Origin: Syntrophorhabdaceae bacterium
GTDB taxonomy: Bacteria; Desulfobacterota; Syntrophorhabdia; Syntrophorhabdales; Syntrophorhabdaceae
DNA length: 33,690 nt
Assembly: GCA_026415015.1 (NCBI GenBank)
Contig: JAOAHW010000163.1
Coordinates: forward strand, 1 to 33,690
Reading direction: 5' to 3'
Translations under genes and position numbers: made by a program
Shown: piece by piece, positions 1-8,605 of the stretch
Layout: each line of letters begins with the position of its first letter
How positions within the stretch are numbered: the first letter of the stretch is position 1
The notes under the pieces: model-generated
Told to the model about the DNA's origin: nothing
The model's database searches: none
The model's input: the letters and a program-made list of their open reading frames with translations, nothing else

Positions 1-56
1 CTATAGACTATAGACTAAAGATAAAGACTAAAGCTAAAGACTGTAGACCTCTAATT
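1..56. repeat. degenerate heptamer tandem array (copy 1)
   Basis: About seven units of a heptamer with consensus CTAWAGA run from base 1 to 47 (CTATAGA twice, CTAAAGA, two units shortened by one base, CTAAAGA, CTGTAGA), followed by CCTCTAATT. The array may begin before the window. A second array with the same unit and a similar 3' flank lies at 15782-15831. It sits just upstream of the liv promoter in gene-free DNA. Confidence 0.8.
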
Positions 57-87
57 AAGGCGTATGTAAAGTCTTAAAAATAATCCC

Positions 88-116
88 TTTACAAAATCTG
101 TTTAATCCATTATTTT
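88..116 (+). promoter_or_regulatory. sigma70-like promoter of the liv operon
   Basis: TTTACA (88-93), a 17-base spacer and TATTTT (111-116). Transcription would start near 123, after the upstream in-frame ATG at 119. This supports translation from the ATG at 158, which has a strong AGGAGGAGAGG ribosome binding site at 141-151. Confidence 0.5.
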
Positions 117-157
117 TTATGTGTGAAAAATTTAACAAAAAGGAGGAGAGGTTTCAT

Positions 158-1279
158 ATGAAGCGGATTCTACCTATTATTTTAGCCTTCATTCTACTGG
201 CAGCACCTTCTTTAGCAAAGGATTCCATAAAGATTGGACTCATTGCACCCTTAACAGGTGATGTAAAGACCTTTGGCGAGTCAGCAAAGAATGGTTTTTT
301 AATAGCTATAGAGGACTACTCAAAAAAAGGTAGATACACAATAGAGCCTGTTATTGCCGACGACAGAAATGACCCCACAGAGGGTGCGAATGCTGCATTG
401 AAGCTTATCACACAGGATAAGGTCTTTGCTATAAGTGGACCCTTAACATCTAAGGTATCCATACCTGTGAGTGATATTGCAAACAACAATAAGGTGCCCA
501 TGATAACAGGGACTGCAACAAACCCCAAGGTTACGGTCCATGAGGGCAAGAGAAAGCAATACGTATTCAGGGCATGCTTTATTGACCCATTTCAAGGGAC
601 TGTGGCAGCAGGATTTGCCCTTAAAGACCTGAAGGCAAAGACAGCGGCTGTTCTCTATGATGTAGGTAATGACTATTCAAGGGGGCTTGCAGAGTATTTC
701 AGGACAACATTCACAAAAGGAGGCGGCAATATCGTTGCCTATGAATCCTATCAAAAAGACGATGTGGATTTCTCTGCCCTGATCACAAAGGTACAGATCA
801 AAAAACCAGATGTGGTATTTCTACCTGATTACTACAACAAAGTAGCACTTATAGCAAGGCAGATAAGGGAGAAGGGATTAAAATCTACCCTCATAGGCGG
901 CGACGGATGGGACTCCCCTGAACTTTTAAAGATTGCCGGTGGCTCCATTGTGGGAGGCTATTTTACCAACCACTATTCCCCTGACAGAAAAGACCCTGTT
1001 TCAGAGGCATTTATCAAGCGTTACAAAGAAAAACACAAGATGGTCCCTGATACATTTGCTGCCTTAAGTTATGATGCCACTACCATGCTTTTAAAGGCAA
1101 TAGATAATGTCCCGTCAAAAAAACAGGAGGATATAGTAAAATACCTTGTTAACCTGAAAAACCACAAAGGCGTCACAGGCAAGATCACCTTTGATAAAAA
1201 TGGCGATGCCATTAAGTCAGTAGTACTCCTTAAGGTAGAAAAAGATGGAGTAAAATACATGACCACCATAAACCCTTAA
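158..1279 (+). CDS. livK: ABC transporter substrate-binding protein, branched-chain amino acid (LivK/LivJ) family
   Basis: This is a periplasmic type I solute-binding protein (Peripla_BP_6/LivK family), 373 residues, the usual length. It starts with a signal peptide (MKRILPIILAF then ...APSLA before Lys-Asp) and the mature domain opens with the typical IKIGLIAPLTGDVKTFG segment. The ATG at 158 is preferred over the in-frame ATG at 119 because an excellent Shine-Dalgarno (141-151) lies seven bases upstream and the signal peptide then begins the protein. It is the first gene of a five-gene importer. The LivK family binds branched-chain amino acids, other amino acids, amides, or aromatic and short acids, so the ligand cannot be read from sequence alone. 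The acyl-CoA synthetase just downstream makes a carboxylic acid ligand worth considering. Confidence 0.92.
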   Translation: MKRILPIILAFILLAAPSLAKDSIKIGLIAPLTGDVKTFGESAKNGFLIAIEDYSKKGRYTIEPVIADDRNDPTEGANAALKLITQDKVFAISGPLTSKVSIPVSDIANNNKVPMITGTATNPKVTVHEGKRKQYVFRACFIDPFQGTVAAGFALKDLKAKTAAVLYDVGNDYSRGLAEYFRTTFTKGGGNIVAYESYQKDDVDFSALITKVQIKKPDVVFLPDYYNKVALIARQIREKGLKSTLIGGDGWDSPELLKIAGGSIVGGYFTNHYSPDRKDPVSEAFIKRYKEKHKMVPDTFAALSYDATTMLLKAIDNVPSKKQEDIVKYLVNLKNHKGVTGKITFDKNGDAIKSVVLLKVEKDGVKYMTTINP

Positions 1280-1290
1280 GGTCAAAAAGA

Positions 1291-2181
1291 GTGGATATAC
1301 TGGGCTATGTACTCCAGCAGGGCATAAATGGTCTCCAGCTCGGGGCTGTCTATGCCCTTATTGCCCTTGGATACACCATGGTCTACGGTGTCTTAAGGCT
1401 TATCAACTTTGCCCACGGCGATATATTCATGCTCGGGGCATTTGTTGCATATTTTCTCATAGCGAAATTCGGTATACCCATATACCTCGTATTTATAATA
1501 ACCATGCTTGCCTGCGCCATTGCAGGATATCTTATTGAAAAGATAGCATATAAGCCTTTGAGGGATGCACCCAAGATATCCCTTTTGATAACCGCAGTAG
1601 GGGTATCACTATTTCTTGAGTATTTCTTAAGCCTCAATGCCATATTTACCCCTAATTATATAGCCTTTCCAAGACCCTTTGATGTCAAGGGGTATGACCT
1701 AGCTGTCTTTACCATAACTAACGTTCAAGTCCTTATATTTATTATTACCTTTATCTCCCTTTTTCTCCTATATCTCCTTATCTATAGAACAAACTATGGC
1801 AGGGCAATGAGGGCTGTCTCCCATGACAAAGAGACTGCAGCCCTTATGGGCATAGGTATAGATGGGATTATATCATTTACATTTATTGTGGGCGCATCCC
1901 TTGCTGGTGTGGGAGGTATTTTATACAGTATTGCCTACCCACAGATAAATGTGTTTATGGGGATTATGCCAGGTATCAAGTCCTTTATTGCCGCTGTCCT
2001 CGGCGGAATAGGTATTATCCATGGGGCAGTAATTGGAGGGCTCATCATAGGTATATGTGAGGTCTTTGTGTCTGCGTTTCTATCCTCAACATTCAGGGAT
2101 GGTGTGATATTTATTATACTCTTTGGAGTATTGCTTTTTAAGCCCAGCGGGATATTCGGCAAGAGGATAGAAAAGGTATGA
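1291..2181 (+). CDS. livH: branched-chain amino acid-type ABC permease LivH
   Basis: A 296-residue integral membrane permease of the LivH family, with many hydrophobic helices and the family signature near the N-terminus (ALGYTMVYGVLRLINFAHGD). It forms the channel together with LivM. The start is a GTG at 1291, 11 bases after the livK stop, with only a weak ribosome binding site; translation is probably coupled to livK. Length is normal. The C-terminal half has the conserved glycine-rich stretch (AAVLGGIGIIHGAVIGG) expected for the ATPase-coupling region of these permeases. Confidence 0.93.
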   Translation: MDILGYVLQQGINGLQLGAVYALIALGYTMVYGVLRLINFAHGDIFMLGAFVAYFLIAKFGIPIYLVFIITMLACAIAGYLIEKIAYKPLRDAPKISLLITAVGVSLFLEYFLSLNAIFTPNYIAFPRPFDVKGYDLAVFTITNVQVLIFIITFISLFLLYLLIYRTNYGRAMRAVSHDKETAALMGIGIDGIISFTFIVGASLAGVGGILYSIAYPQINVFMGIMPGIKSFIAAVLGGIGIIHGAVIGGLIIGICEVFVSAFLSSTFRDGVIFIILFGVLLFKPSGIFGKRIEKV

Positions 2182-2224
2182 CAGGGTATTTTTTTTATCT
2201 CTGGGCAAAAAGGTTTTACTATAT

Positions 2225-3166
2225 ATGAGGTTTTTCAGGGAATCATGGATCTTTCTGATTGTGTCTGTATCTATATATATAATCTTAAAGGCCTTTTTTG
2301 CCTTTAATGTTATATCGCCTTACATCCAGCAGATATGTCTCTATGCTGTTATTGTGGCATTGACCTCCCTTGGTTTGAATGTCATATACGGATATACAGG
2401 TCAGTTCTCGCTGGGTCATGCGGCATTCTACGGTATAGGTGCATATACATCTGCTTATCTCACCAAGGTCCTCTCCATAGATGGGGTCATTCCTTTTATA
2501 CCTGTATTGGTCTTCTGTGGGCTGGTCTCAGGTCTTGTAGGTTATCTTATAGGCATACCTATCTTAAGACTCAGGGATGACTTTCTCGCCATAGCAACCC
2601 TTGGATTTGGAACCCTTGTAAGGGTATTTCTTGATAATTCTGATAAATTTGCAGAGTCCCTTGGTGGTTCCAGGGGTTTTGTGGGTATACCGAGGATTAC
2701 CAACCTTGAACTTGTATTTTTTTTCTTGATCTTTGTAATTATCATAACAAGAAACCTCATCCATTCTCGATACGGGCTTTTCTGGAGGTGCATCAAAGAC
2801 GATGAGCTTGCAGCTACATCAGTGGGTATAAATACAGCCAATATGAAACTCATGGCCTTTACATACGGCTGTATGCTCGCTGGTATAGGTGGCGCCCTCT
2901 ATGCAAATCTCTATTCATTTCTCCACCCATCTAACTTTGATATATTGAGGTCTATTGATTTTCTCATAATAGTAATCATCGGCGGTATGGGTAGCATCAT
3001 GGGGACAATCTATGCCAGTATCATCTGGGTTGGTTTTATAGAGGGTCTAAGGATAGTCCTTCCTGCTCAGGTACTTGATATGAGATGGGTAGTGATACCT
3101 ATTCTTTTAATAGCCCTTATGATCTGGAGGCCCTATGGCCTTATGTCAAAAAGGCGAAAGGTTTAA
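2225..3166 (+). CDS. livM: branched-chain amino acid-type ABC permease LivM
   Basis: A 313-residue polytopic membrane protein of the LivM family and the second permease of the importer. Visible signatures are SLGLNVIYGYTGQFSLGHAAFYGIGAY cut across residues of the first third and the later IIGGMGSIMGTIYAS loop. It starts at ATG 2225, 43 bases after livH. It lacks the long N-terminal extension of the E. coli protein, as is common outside enterobacteria. It heterodimerises with LivH in the inner membrane. Confidence 0.93.
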   Translation: MRFFRESWIFLIVSVSIYIILKAFFAFNVISPYIQQICLYAVIVALTSLGLNVIYGYTGQFSLGHAAFYGIGAYTSAYLTKVLSIDGVIPFIPVLVFCGLVSGLVGYLIGIPILRLRDDFLAIATLGFGTLVRVFLDNSDKFAESLGGSRGFVGIPRITNLELVFFFLIFVIIITRNLIHSRYGLFWRCIKDDELAATSVGINTANMKLMAFTYGCMLAGIGGALYANLYSFLHPSNFDILRSIDFLIIVIIGGMGSIMGTIYASIIWVGFIEGLRIVLPAQVLDMRWVVIPILLIALMIWRPYGLMSKRRKV

Positions 3167-3171
3167 AAATC

Positions 3172-3939
3172 ATGAAGATACTGGATGTTAGGAACCTGGA
3201 GAAGAGCTTTGGCGGTGTCAAGGCAGTAGACCAGATCTCCTTTCATATAGAGGAAGGTGAGGTCTTCAGTATCATAGGTCCAAACGGTGCAGGCAAGACA
3301 ACCATGTTTAACCTCATAACAGGTTTATACAGGCCTGATGATGGCAGGATATTTTTCATTGATAGGGATATAACAAAGACACCAACCTATATGCTTGCCC
3401 ATCTCGGCATAGCAAGGACATTTCAGAATATGAGGCTCTTTGGCAGCCTTACTGTCCTTGAGAATGTGCTGTCCTCGTTGTTGAGCAAAAGAACATACAA
3501 CCTCTTTTCTGCTGTGATGAGGACAAAAAGATTTGCAGTGTCAGAGAAGGCTGCAGAGGAAAAGGCAAGGAAATTTATTGATTTCTTTGGCCTTTCAGGA
3601 AAAGAGGATTATACTGCCTCAAGTCTATCCTATGGTGAACAGAGGAGGCTTGAGCTTGCAAGGGCCCTATCTACAGAGCCAAGGCTGATGCTTATAGATG
3701 AACCAGGGGCAGGTATGAATCCAAAGGAGATTGCAGACCTTGCAGAGACGATAAAGGCCATAAGGCAGAGGTACTCAGTAACCATAGCCATTATTGAACA
3801 TCAGATGAACCTTGTTATGAACATATCTGACAGGATAATGGTGATGGATTTCGGGGAAAAGATAATGGAGGGCACGCCGGAGGAGGTCAAAAAGGACAAG
3901 AGGGTTATAGAGGCATATCTGGGAGAGGAGATGGATTGA
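3172..3939 (+). CDS. livG: ABC transporter ATPase LivG
   Basis: A 255-residue ATPase with Walker A (GPNGAGKTT), the ABC signature (LSYGEQRRLELARAL) and Walker B (LMLIDEPGAGMNP), all typical of LivG. The C-terminal extension (VIEAYLGEE) is the usual LivG ending. An upstream in-frame ATG at 3085 lies inside livM, and the residues it would add do not resemble the family. The ATG at 3172 follows the livM stop by five bases, has AAAGG upstream, and gives the canonical N-terminus MKILDVRNLEKSFGG. It hydrolyses ATP at the cytoplasmic face of the LivHM pore. Confidence 0.93.
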   Translation: MKILDVRNLEKSFGGVKAVDQISFHIEEGEVFSIIGPNGAGKTTMFNLITGLYRPDDGRIFFIDRDITKTPTYMLAHLGIARTFQNMRLFGSLTVLENVLSSLLSKRTYNLFSAVMRTKRFAVSEKAAEEKARKFIDFFGLSGKEDYTASSLSYGEQRRLELARALSTEPRLMLIDEPGAGMNPKEIADLAETIKAIRQRYSVTIAIIEHQMNLVMNISDRIMVMDFGEKIMEGTPEEVKKDKRVIEAYLGEEMD

Positions 3940-3961
3940 AAGGGGGCTTTGCGCTATCCAT

Positions 3962-4672
3962 ATGCTATTGAATGTCCAGGCCATTACAGTAAACTACGGG
4001 GCCATAAGTGCATTAAGAGGTGTAACATTAGGGGCAGAACAGGGTGAATTGGTATCTGTTATAGGTGCAAATGGGGCAGGTAAGACCACGCTCCTTAAGA
4101 CCATTTCAGGGATTATAAGGCCTGCAAAAGGCAATATAGAATTTGATGGCAATGATATAACAAGACAAAGACCAGAAAAGATTGTAAAGTCGGGGATTGT
4201 AATGGTCCCGGAGGGCAGGAGAATTTTTCCTGACCTCACAGTGAAAGAAAACCTTGAGCTTGGTGCCTATACACTAAAGGACAGGCACCTTAAAAAAAAC
4301 CTCTTTGAGCTCGTCCTTACCACCTTTCCGAGGCTCAAAGAGAGGCTTAGACAGCATGGTGGTACCCTCTCTGGAGGCGAACAGCAGATGCTTGCCATGG
4401 GCAGGGCATTGATGGGAGACCCGAGGCTTTTACTCCTTGATGAACCCTCCATGGGCCTTTCACCTATCATTACAAGGGAGATATTCGGTCTCATTGAGCT
4501 CATAAGAAAGGAGAAGAACATATCTATCATCCTGGTGGAGCAGAATGCCCATATGGCACTTGAACACTCCCAGAGGGCATATGTCCTTGAAAACGGGGAG
4601 ATTGTCATGGATGGCCCATCCTCTGAAATAAAGCATAATCCTAAAATAATAGATGCCTATTTAGGGGTATAA
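3962..4672 (+). CDS. livF: ABC transporter ATPase LivF
   Basis: A 236-residue ATPase, normal for LivF. It has Walker A (GANGAGKTTLLKTISG), the Q-loop/PEGRRIFPDLTV segment that distinguishes LivF, the signature LSGGEQQMLAMGRAL and Walker B LLLLDEPSMGLSP. It ends with the LivF-type DAYLGV. It follows livG by 22 bases and completes the importer (LivK, LivH, LivM, LivG, LivF in this order). No terminator is evident between it and the next gene. Confidence 0.94.
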   Translation: MLLNVQAITVNYGAISALRGVTLGAEQGELVSVIGANGAGKTTLLKTISGIIRPAKGNIEFDGNDITRQRPEKIVKSGIVMVPEGRRIFPDLTVKENLELGAYTLKDRHLKKNLFELVLTTFPRLKERLRQHGGTLSGGEQQMLAMGRALMGDPRLLLLDEPSMGLSPIITREIFGLIELIRKEKNISIILVEQNAHMALEHSQRAYVLENGEIVMDGPSSEIKHNPKIIDAYLGV

Positions 4673-4705
4673 ATCCATATTTTCCAGCAAGTTATAAAAA
4701 GTTTA

Positions 4706-4736
4706 TTGTAAATCCCTGTCAAATATTGTATACAAT
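4706..4736 (+). promoter_or_regulatory. possible sigma70-like promoter before the acyl-CoA synthetase
   Basis: In the 93-base gap after livF, TTGTAA (4706-4711) is followed after 17 bases by TATACA (4729-4734), or after 19 bases by TACAAT (4731-4736). This could give the ligase its own transcript in addition to read-through from the liv operon. The match is moderate. Confidence 0.35.
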
Positions 4737-4765
4737 GAGAAACCCTTATAAAAATTTATACCCTG

Positions 4766-6313
4766 GTGCACAAAGACATGACAGAACGGATAATAAATAC
4801 AGGCGACTGGATAGAGAGATGGTCATATATACAACCAGAAAAGACAGCAGTCTATTCCAATGGCATCCCATTTAGTTATAAAATCCTCAATGAGCGCATA
4901 AATAAACTAACACATATTCTACTTGAGCGGGGTATAAGAAAGGGTGACAGGGTGGCTGTGCTTCTCCATAACTGCCTCCAGTATGTAGAGATATTCTTTG
5001 CTGTATCAAAGATAGGTGGTATCCTTGTCCCCTTAAACTGGAGACTCGCCATGCCAGAGCTGGAGTTTATAATAAAGGACAGTAGAACCAGGTCTGTGAT
5101 ATTTGAAGAGGAGTTTATAGATAGTGCAGTAAAACTAAGGGATGTGGTGGCTGTTGAGACTTGTATATCCTGTTCTACAGACCCTATAGGTAGAAAGAGA
5201 GAACTCCCTCACTGGATTGAGGACTACGAAACCCTTATGGATACCGCACCTTCAGACAAGATAGACCTATCCTACAGGGCAGGGGATAATGACCCCCATA
5301 TACTCATGTATACCTCAGGGACAACAGGGCTACCAAAAGGTGCTATGCTTTCCCACAAAAAGACTTTTTTTAATGTCTTAAATGCCAGTATATATTTCGA
5401 CCTCACAAGACATGATATAGCCATTATAGCAAGACCCCTTTTTCATTCTGGTGGACTCATAGTTGAGCTTGCGCCTGTCCTTTATAAAGGCGGTACAGTG
5501 ATTATACAGAGGAGATTTAGCCCAGAGGACATACTAAAGACAGTGGAGAGATACAGGGTTACTATCCTTGAACTCCCTGCAACGGTCTATAATTTCATCT
5601 TACACGGCTGTGAGATAGACAGATATGACCTCTCTTCTGTGAAGTGCTTTTTTACAGGGGGCGAGAGGGTATCTACATCACTTTTGAAGGCCTTTTATGA
5701 AAAAGGCATTGTTATATCCCAGATATACGGGCTTACAGAGGCATCAACACTCTTCTGGCTGCCCTATGATATAGCCCATAAAAAAATGGGTTCAGTGGGA
5801 AAGCCTGTTTTTCATGCTGATGTAAGGATTGTAGACGAGAAAGAAAACCCTGTGCCAGCAGGTGCTGTTGGAGAGATAATAGTTAAAGGCCCTGTGGTTA
5901 TGAATGGATACTGGGAGAGACCAGACCTGACAAAAGATGTTATAAAAAATGGCTGGCTCCATACAGGAGATCTTGCCACAACCGATGAAGACGGCTTTGT
6001 CTATATTGTTGACAGGAAAAAGGATATGTTTATAAGCGGTGGGGAGAATGTATATCCAGCAGAGGTGGAAAAGGCGCTACTTAATCACCCTGATATCCTC
6101 GATGCCGCTGTCATAGGTGTGGAAGATGAAAGGTGGGGTGAGGTGGGAAAGGCATTTATTGTCCTCAAAAGAGATAAAACCATTGATGAGACAGAGATAT
6201 ATAGATTTCTCAATGAGAGGCTTGCCCGTTATAAGATACCGAAATACATAGAGTTTTTGGATAATTTGCCTAAAACAGCCTCGGGCAAGATTAGAAAGAG
6301 TCTACTAAGATGA
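4766..6313 (+). CDS. acyl-CoA synthetase (AMP-forming), ANL superfamily
   Basis: A 515-residue acid:CoA ligase, full length for class I ANL enzymes. It would activate a carboxylic acid with ATP to an acyl-adenylate and then to an acyl-CoA. Motifs: P-loop YTSGTTGLPKG at about residues 182-192, YGLTEAS, the hinge region GWLHTGDLATTDEDGF, DRKKDMFISGGENVYP, and the C-terminal catalytic lysine in PKTASGKIRK. The substrate (fatty, aromatic or other acid) cannot be decided. The start is either GTG 4766 or ATG 4778, neither with a good ribosome binding site. Its position directly after an importer suggests uptake followed by CoA activation, an inference from context. Confidence 0.9.
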   Translation: MHKDMTERIINTGDWIERWSYIQPEKTAVYSNGIPFSYKILNERINKLTHILLERGIRKGDRVAVLLHNCLQYVEIFFAVSKIGGILVPLNWRLAMPELEFIIKDSRTRSVIFEEEFIDSAVKLRDVVAVETCISCSTDPIGRKRELPHWIEDYETLMDTAPSDKIDLSYRAGDNDPHILMYTSGTTGLPKGAMLSHKKTFFNVLNASIYFDLTRHDIAIIARPLFHSGGLIVELAPVLYKGGTVIIQRRFSPEDILKTVERYRVTILELPATVYNFILHGCEIDRYDLSSVKCFFTGGERVSTSLLKAFYEKGIVISQIYGLTEASTLFWLPYDIAHKKMGSVGKPVFHADVRIVDEKENPVPAGAVGEIIVKGPVVMNGYWERPDLTKDVIKNGWLHTGDLATTDEDGFVYIVDRKKDMFISGGENVYPAEVEKALLNHPDILDAAVIGVEDERWGEVGKAFIVLKRDKTIDETEIYRFLNERLARYKIPKYIEFLDNLPKTASGKIRKSLLR

Positions 6314-6365
6314 TTAGAGCTTATAGAAAGATTTAGAACCCTGTTATCTATACGGACACCTATGA

Positions 6366-7559
6366 CTATACCTGCCTTTTTGATTCCCTGATCAGTTCGC
6401 CAAGGGCATCTAATACATCTTTTCTATTTTTTGCCTTTTCCTGATACATATTCTCATCTGCCTCTTTCAATATCTCATCAATAGAGAAATCCTTTGCGTT
6501 GCCCATAGCGCACCCTATAGAAATAAAAAGCCTTGTATCTGTTTCAGAAATGTTTCTTTCAGCAAAGGCCTTTTTTATCCTGGAACAGACATTTTCTAAT
6601 TTTCTCTCAGTGCATTCTTGGATGAGTATGGCAAATTCATCCCCTCCTATCCGGGCTAAAATATCGCTGGTCCTGCACTGCTCCTTTAATATCTCTGCCG
6701 ATTTAATAAGTAATTTATCTCCAGCACTGTGTCCCAAGTTGTCATTTATTATCTTGAGACCATCTATATCACATATAATGATACCAACAGGGTCAAATCT
6801 CCCTGTTTTTAATCTATTGAGCTCCTCCTCGAACATAAACCTGTTATAGAGCCCTGTTAGGGCGTCATGTATACTTAGATACTTTAGTTCTTCCTCTGCC
6901 TTTTTTCTCAGTGTAATATCCCTACTCCCAAAGACATATATGTTAATGCCATCTTTATTGTCTAATATAGGGTTTCCCATAGATTCGATCCATATATATT
7001 CTCCGCTGCTGGATAAAAGCCTGTGCTCCACCACACAGGGGGCCATAGTCTCTACAGCCTTTTGAAAACTATCTTTTATCTTTTCCGTTTCATCGGGGTG
7101 GACAAGGTCAAAGAAGTCCTTGCCAATTAGCTCTTCAGGTGCATACCCTAAGAGATTTTTTACAGAAGGGCTTATGTATTCTATTTTGCCATCGGTTTTA
7201 ACCTTTGTGATCATATCAAGCATGGCATTATTTAGCATCTCCAGTTCATTGTAATATCGGTTCCGCTCCATGGTAAGGTGGCTTATTACATATGCCACAG
7301 ATATAAACATAACAGTGCGGAGAAAAGGGCCTGCCTGGAATGTCTTTATCGAGATGTAATCACAGGTTATATGGACTGCGCCGAGGATTGCAGCAACAAT
7401 AACAGCCAACCTTGGATACCACAGGCCAGCAAGGATAATAGGTATATAGAAAAGATGGGTATAGACAATATCATAGCCATAGATGAGATTTATTACAACA
7501 GATGCAATGACACAGATTAAAAATGCCAGAGAAAAGATTATAAGGCTGTATCTAACCAT
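6366..7559 (-). CDS. membrane-bound PAS-GGDEF diguanylate cyclase
   Basis: A 397-residue sensor cyclase that should make cyclic di-GMP from two GTP. About residues 1-95 contain several hydrophobic membrane segments, about 110-220 form a PAS domain with the PAC-like end (YVFGSRDITLRKKAE), and about 225-385 form the GGDEF domain. The active-site signature GGDEF is intact at 305-309, and an RxxD inhibitory site (RTSD, 296-299) lies exactly five residues before it, so product inhibition is expected. The ICDIDGLKIINDNLGHSAGD segment is also intact. No EAL domain. It follows the kor operon on the same strand after about 70 bases with a weak terminator-like hairpin between. A ribosome binding site AAGGG lies about 10 bases before the ATG. 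Confidence 0.9.
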   Translation of the reverse strand: MVRYSLIIFSLAFLICVIASVVINLIYGYDIVYTHLFYIPIILAGLWYPRLAVIVAAILGAVHITCDYISIKTFQAGPFLRTVMFISVAYVISHLTMERNRYYNELEMLNNAMLDMITKVKTDGKIEYISPSVKNLLGYAPEELIGKDFFDLVHPDETEKIKDSFQKAVETMAPCVVEHRLLSSSGEYIWIESMGNPILDNKDGINIYVFGSRDITLRKKAEEELKYLSIHDALTGLYNRFMFEEELNRLKTGRFDPVGIIICDIDGLKIINDNLGHSAGDKLLIKSAEILKEQCRTSDILARIGGDEFAILIQECTERKLENVCSRIKKAFAERNISETDTRLFISIGCAMGNAKDFSIDEILKEADENMYQEKAKNRKDVLDALGELIRESKRQV

Positions 7560-7573
7560 TTTAATAATACCCT

Positions 7574-7593
7574 TAAAAAAACCTACAGAGGTT
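7574..7593 (-). terminator. weak terminator-like hairpin after the kor/ACT operon
   Basis: Read on the minus strand, a five-base-pair stem (AACCT / AGGTT) with a four-base loop is followed by a run of seven T. The stem is short, so termination may be partial and the diguanylate cyclase could be partly co-transcribed. Confidence 0.35.
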
Positions 7594-7628
7594 AGATCTG
7601 CCGCAGGAGAATTAGATCTTCAAGCCCT

Positions 7629-8057
7629 CTATATACTGTAGACCTCTTTTCCTAATGTCTTTACCCAGTTCTGCTGAAGGACCTTTTGTGCCTCTTCTGT
7701 CTTGTCGACCCCGAGTATCACTATGGCATTTCCACCAAGTCTACCGAGATGGGGATAGAGATAATGGACATTTATACCAGCATTCTTTAATGGTTTGAGG
7801 ACTGCATTCAGTCCGCCTGGATGGTCAGGGGTCTCAACGGCTAAGACATCTATCTCTTTTGGTGTATAACCATTTGTTTTTAAAATATTTTTTGCCTTTT
7901 CAGGGTCATCTACCACGAATCTCACTGTGCTAATATCAGATGTATCTGCCACAGATATAGCCCTGATATTGACACCTTCCCTTCCTAAGAGCTCACTTAT
8001 TTTAGAAAGGGCACCAGGGATATTTTCAAGGCTTACTGAAAGCTGTTTTATCACCAT
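7629..8057 (-). CDS. tandem ACT-domain protein
   Basis: A 142-residue protein made of two ACT domains (about 1-68 and 72-142). The first begins VIKQLSVSLENIPGALSKI, the usual ACT beta-alpha pattern with a G-x-L turn; the second contains AVETPDHPGGLNAVLKPL. ACT domains bind amino acids and regulate partner enzymes. There is no catalytic domain. It lies 8 bases after korC at the end of a 2-oxoacid:ferredoxin oxidoreductase operon, so a role in sensing an amino acid (for example a branched-chain or aromatic one) linked to 2-oxoacid flux is plausible, but this is inference. Stand-alone two-ACT proteins of this kind are often annotated simply as ACT domain protein or as acetolactate synthase small-subunit-like. 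Confidence 0.85.
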   Translation of the reverse strand: MVIKQLSVSLENIPGALSKISELLGREGVNIRAISVADTSDISTVRFVVDDPEKAKNILKTNGYTPKEIDVLAVETPDHPGGLNAVLKPLKNAGINVHYLYPHLGRLGGNAIVILGVDKTEEAQKVLQQNWVKTLGKEVYSI

Positions 8058-8065
8058 GTCTTTTC

Positions 8066-8605
8066 TTACTCCTTTATAAAATTGTATCCAAGCTCAAGGG
8101 CATCCCTGTTTAACTTTATAAGTTTTGATTTCCCTTCGCCAAGGATCTCTGCAAGGTGTTCTACTAAAAAATCAAAGGATACAATGTTGCTTGCCTTTAT
8201 AAATGCACCGAGCATGACCATATTGGCAACCTTAATCTGACCTAATTTTTCAGCAAGTTCACTTGTTGGGACAGCCAATATCTCTATATCACCCCTTGCA
8301 CTTGATGTATTGACAAGGGAAGAGTTGACACACAAAAGCCCGCCTGACTGGAGTATACTCTGAAATCTCACAAAAGAGGGCTGATTCATAGCCACTACAA
8401 ATTCAGGCTCAGATGCCACAGGAGATGCAATCTCCTCATCGGAAACCACAACAGTACAGTTGGCTGTACCTCCCCTTACCTCTACACCATAGGATGGTAG
8501 ATATGTCACATATCTACCCTCAAGCATGGCAGCATTAGCCATTGTAAATCCCATAGATAGGACACCCTGACCACCGAAACCAGAAAAAACAGTCTTTATC
8601 AGCAT
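8066..8605 (-). CDS. korC: 2-oxoacid:ferredoxin oxidoreductase gamma subunit (KorC/VorC type)
   Basis: A 179-residue gamma subunit of the pyruvate/ketoisovalerate ferredoxin oxidoreductase family. The N-terminal FSGFGGQGVLSMG and the PSYGVEVRGGTANC segment are family hallmarks. It takes part in CoA-dependent oxidative decarboxylation of a 2-oxoacid with ferredoxin as acceptor, or the reverse carboxylation. Its ATG overlaps the end of korB (ATGCTGA), indicating translational coupling in the order korD-korA-korB-korC. Confidence 0.92.
   Translation of the reverse strand: MLIKTVFSGFGGQGVLSMGFTMANAAMLEGRYVTYLPSYGVEVRGGTANCTVVVSDEEIASPVASEPEFVVAMNQPSFVRFQSILQSGGLLCVNSSLVNTSSARGDIEILAVPTSELAEKLGQIKVANMVMLGAFIKASNIVSFDFLVEHLAEILGEGKSKLIKLNRDALELGYNFIKE

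Noticed and set aside
1..56. CRISPR array at the window start
   Set aside because: The repeat is 7 bases without spacers, unlike CRISPR repeats of about 24 to 37 bases with unique spacers.
119..157. Upstream ATG (119) of the binding protein gene
   Set aside because: The strong ribosome binding site and signal peptide belong to ATG 158; the extra 13 residues would precede the signal and lie before the expected transcription start.
3085..3171. Upstream ATG (3085) of livG
   Set aside because: It lies within the livM coding sequence and adds residues unlike the family.
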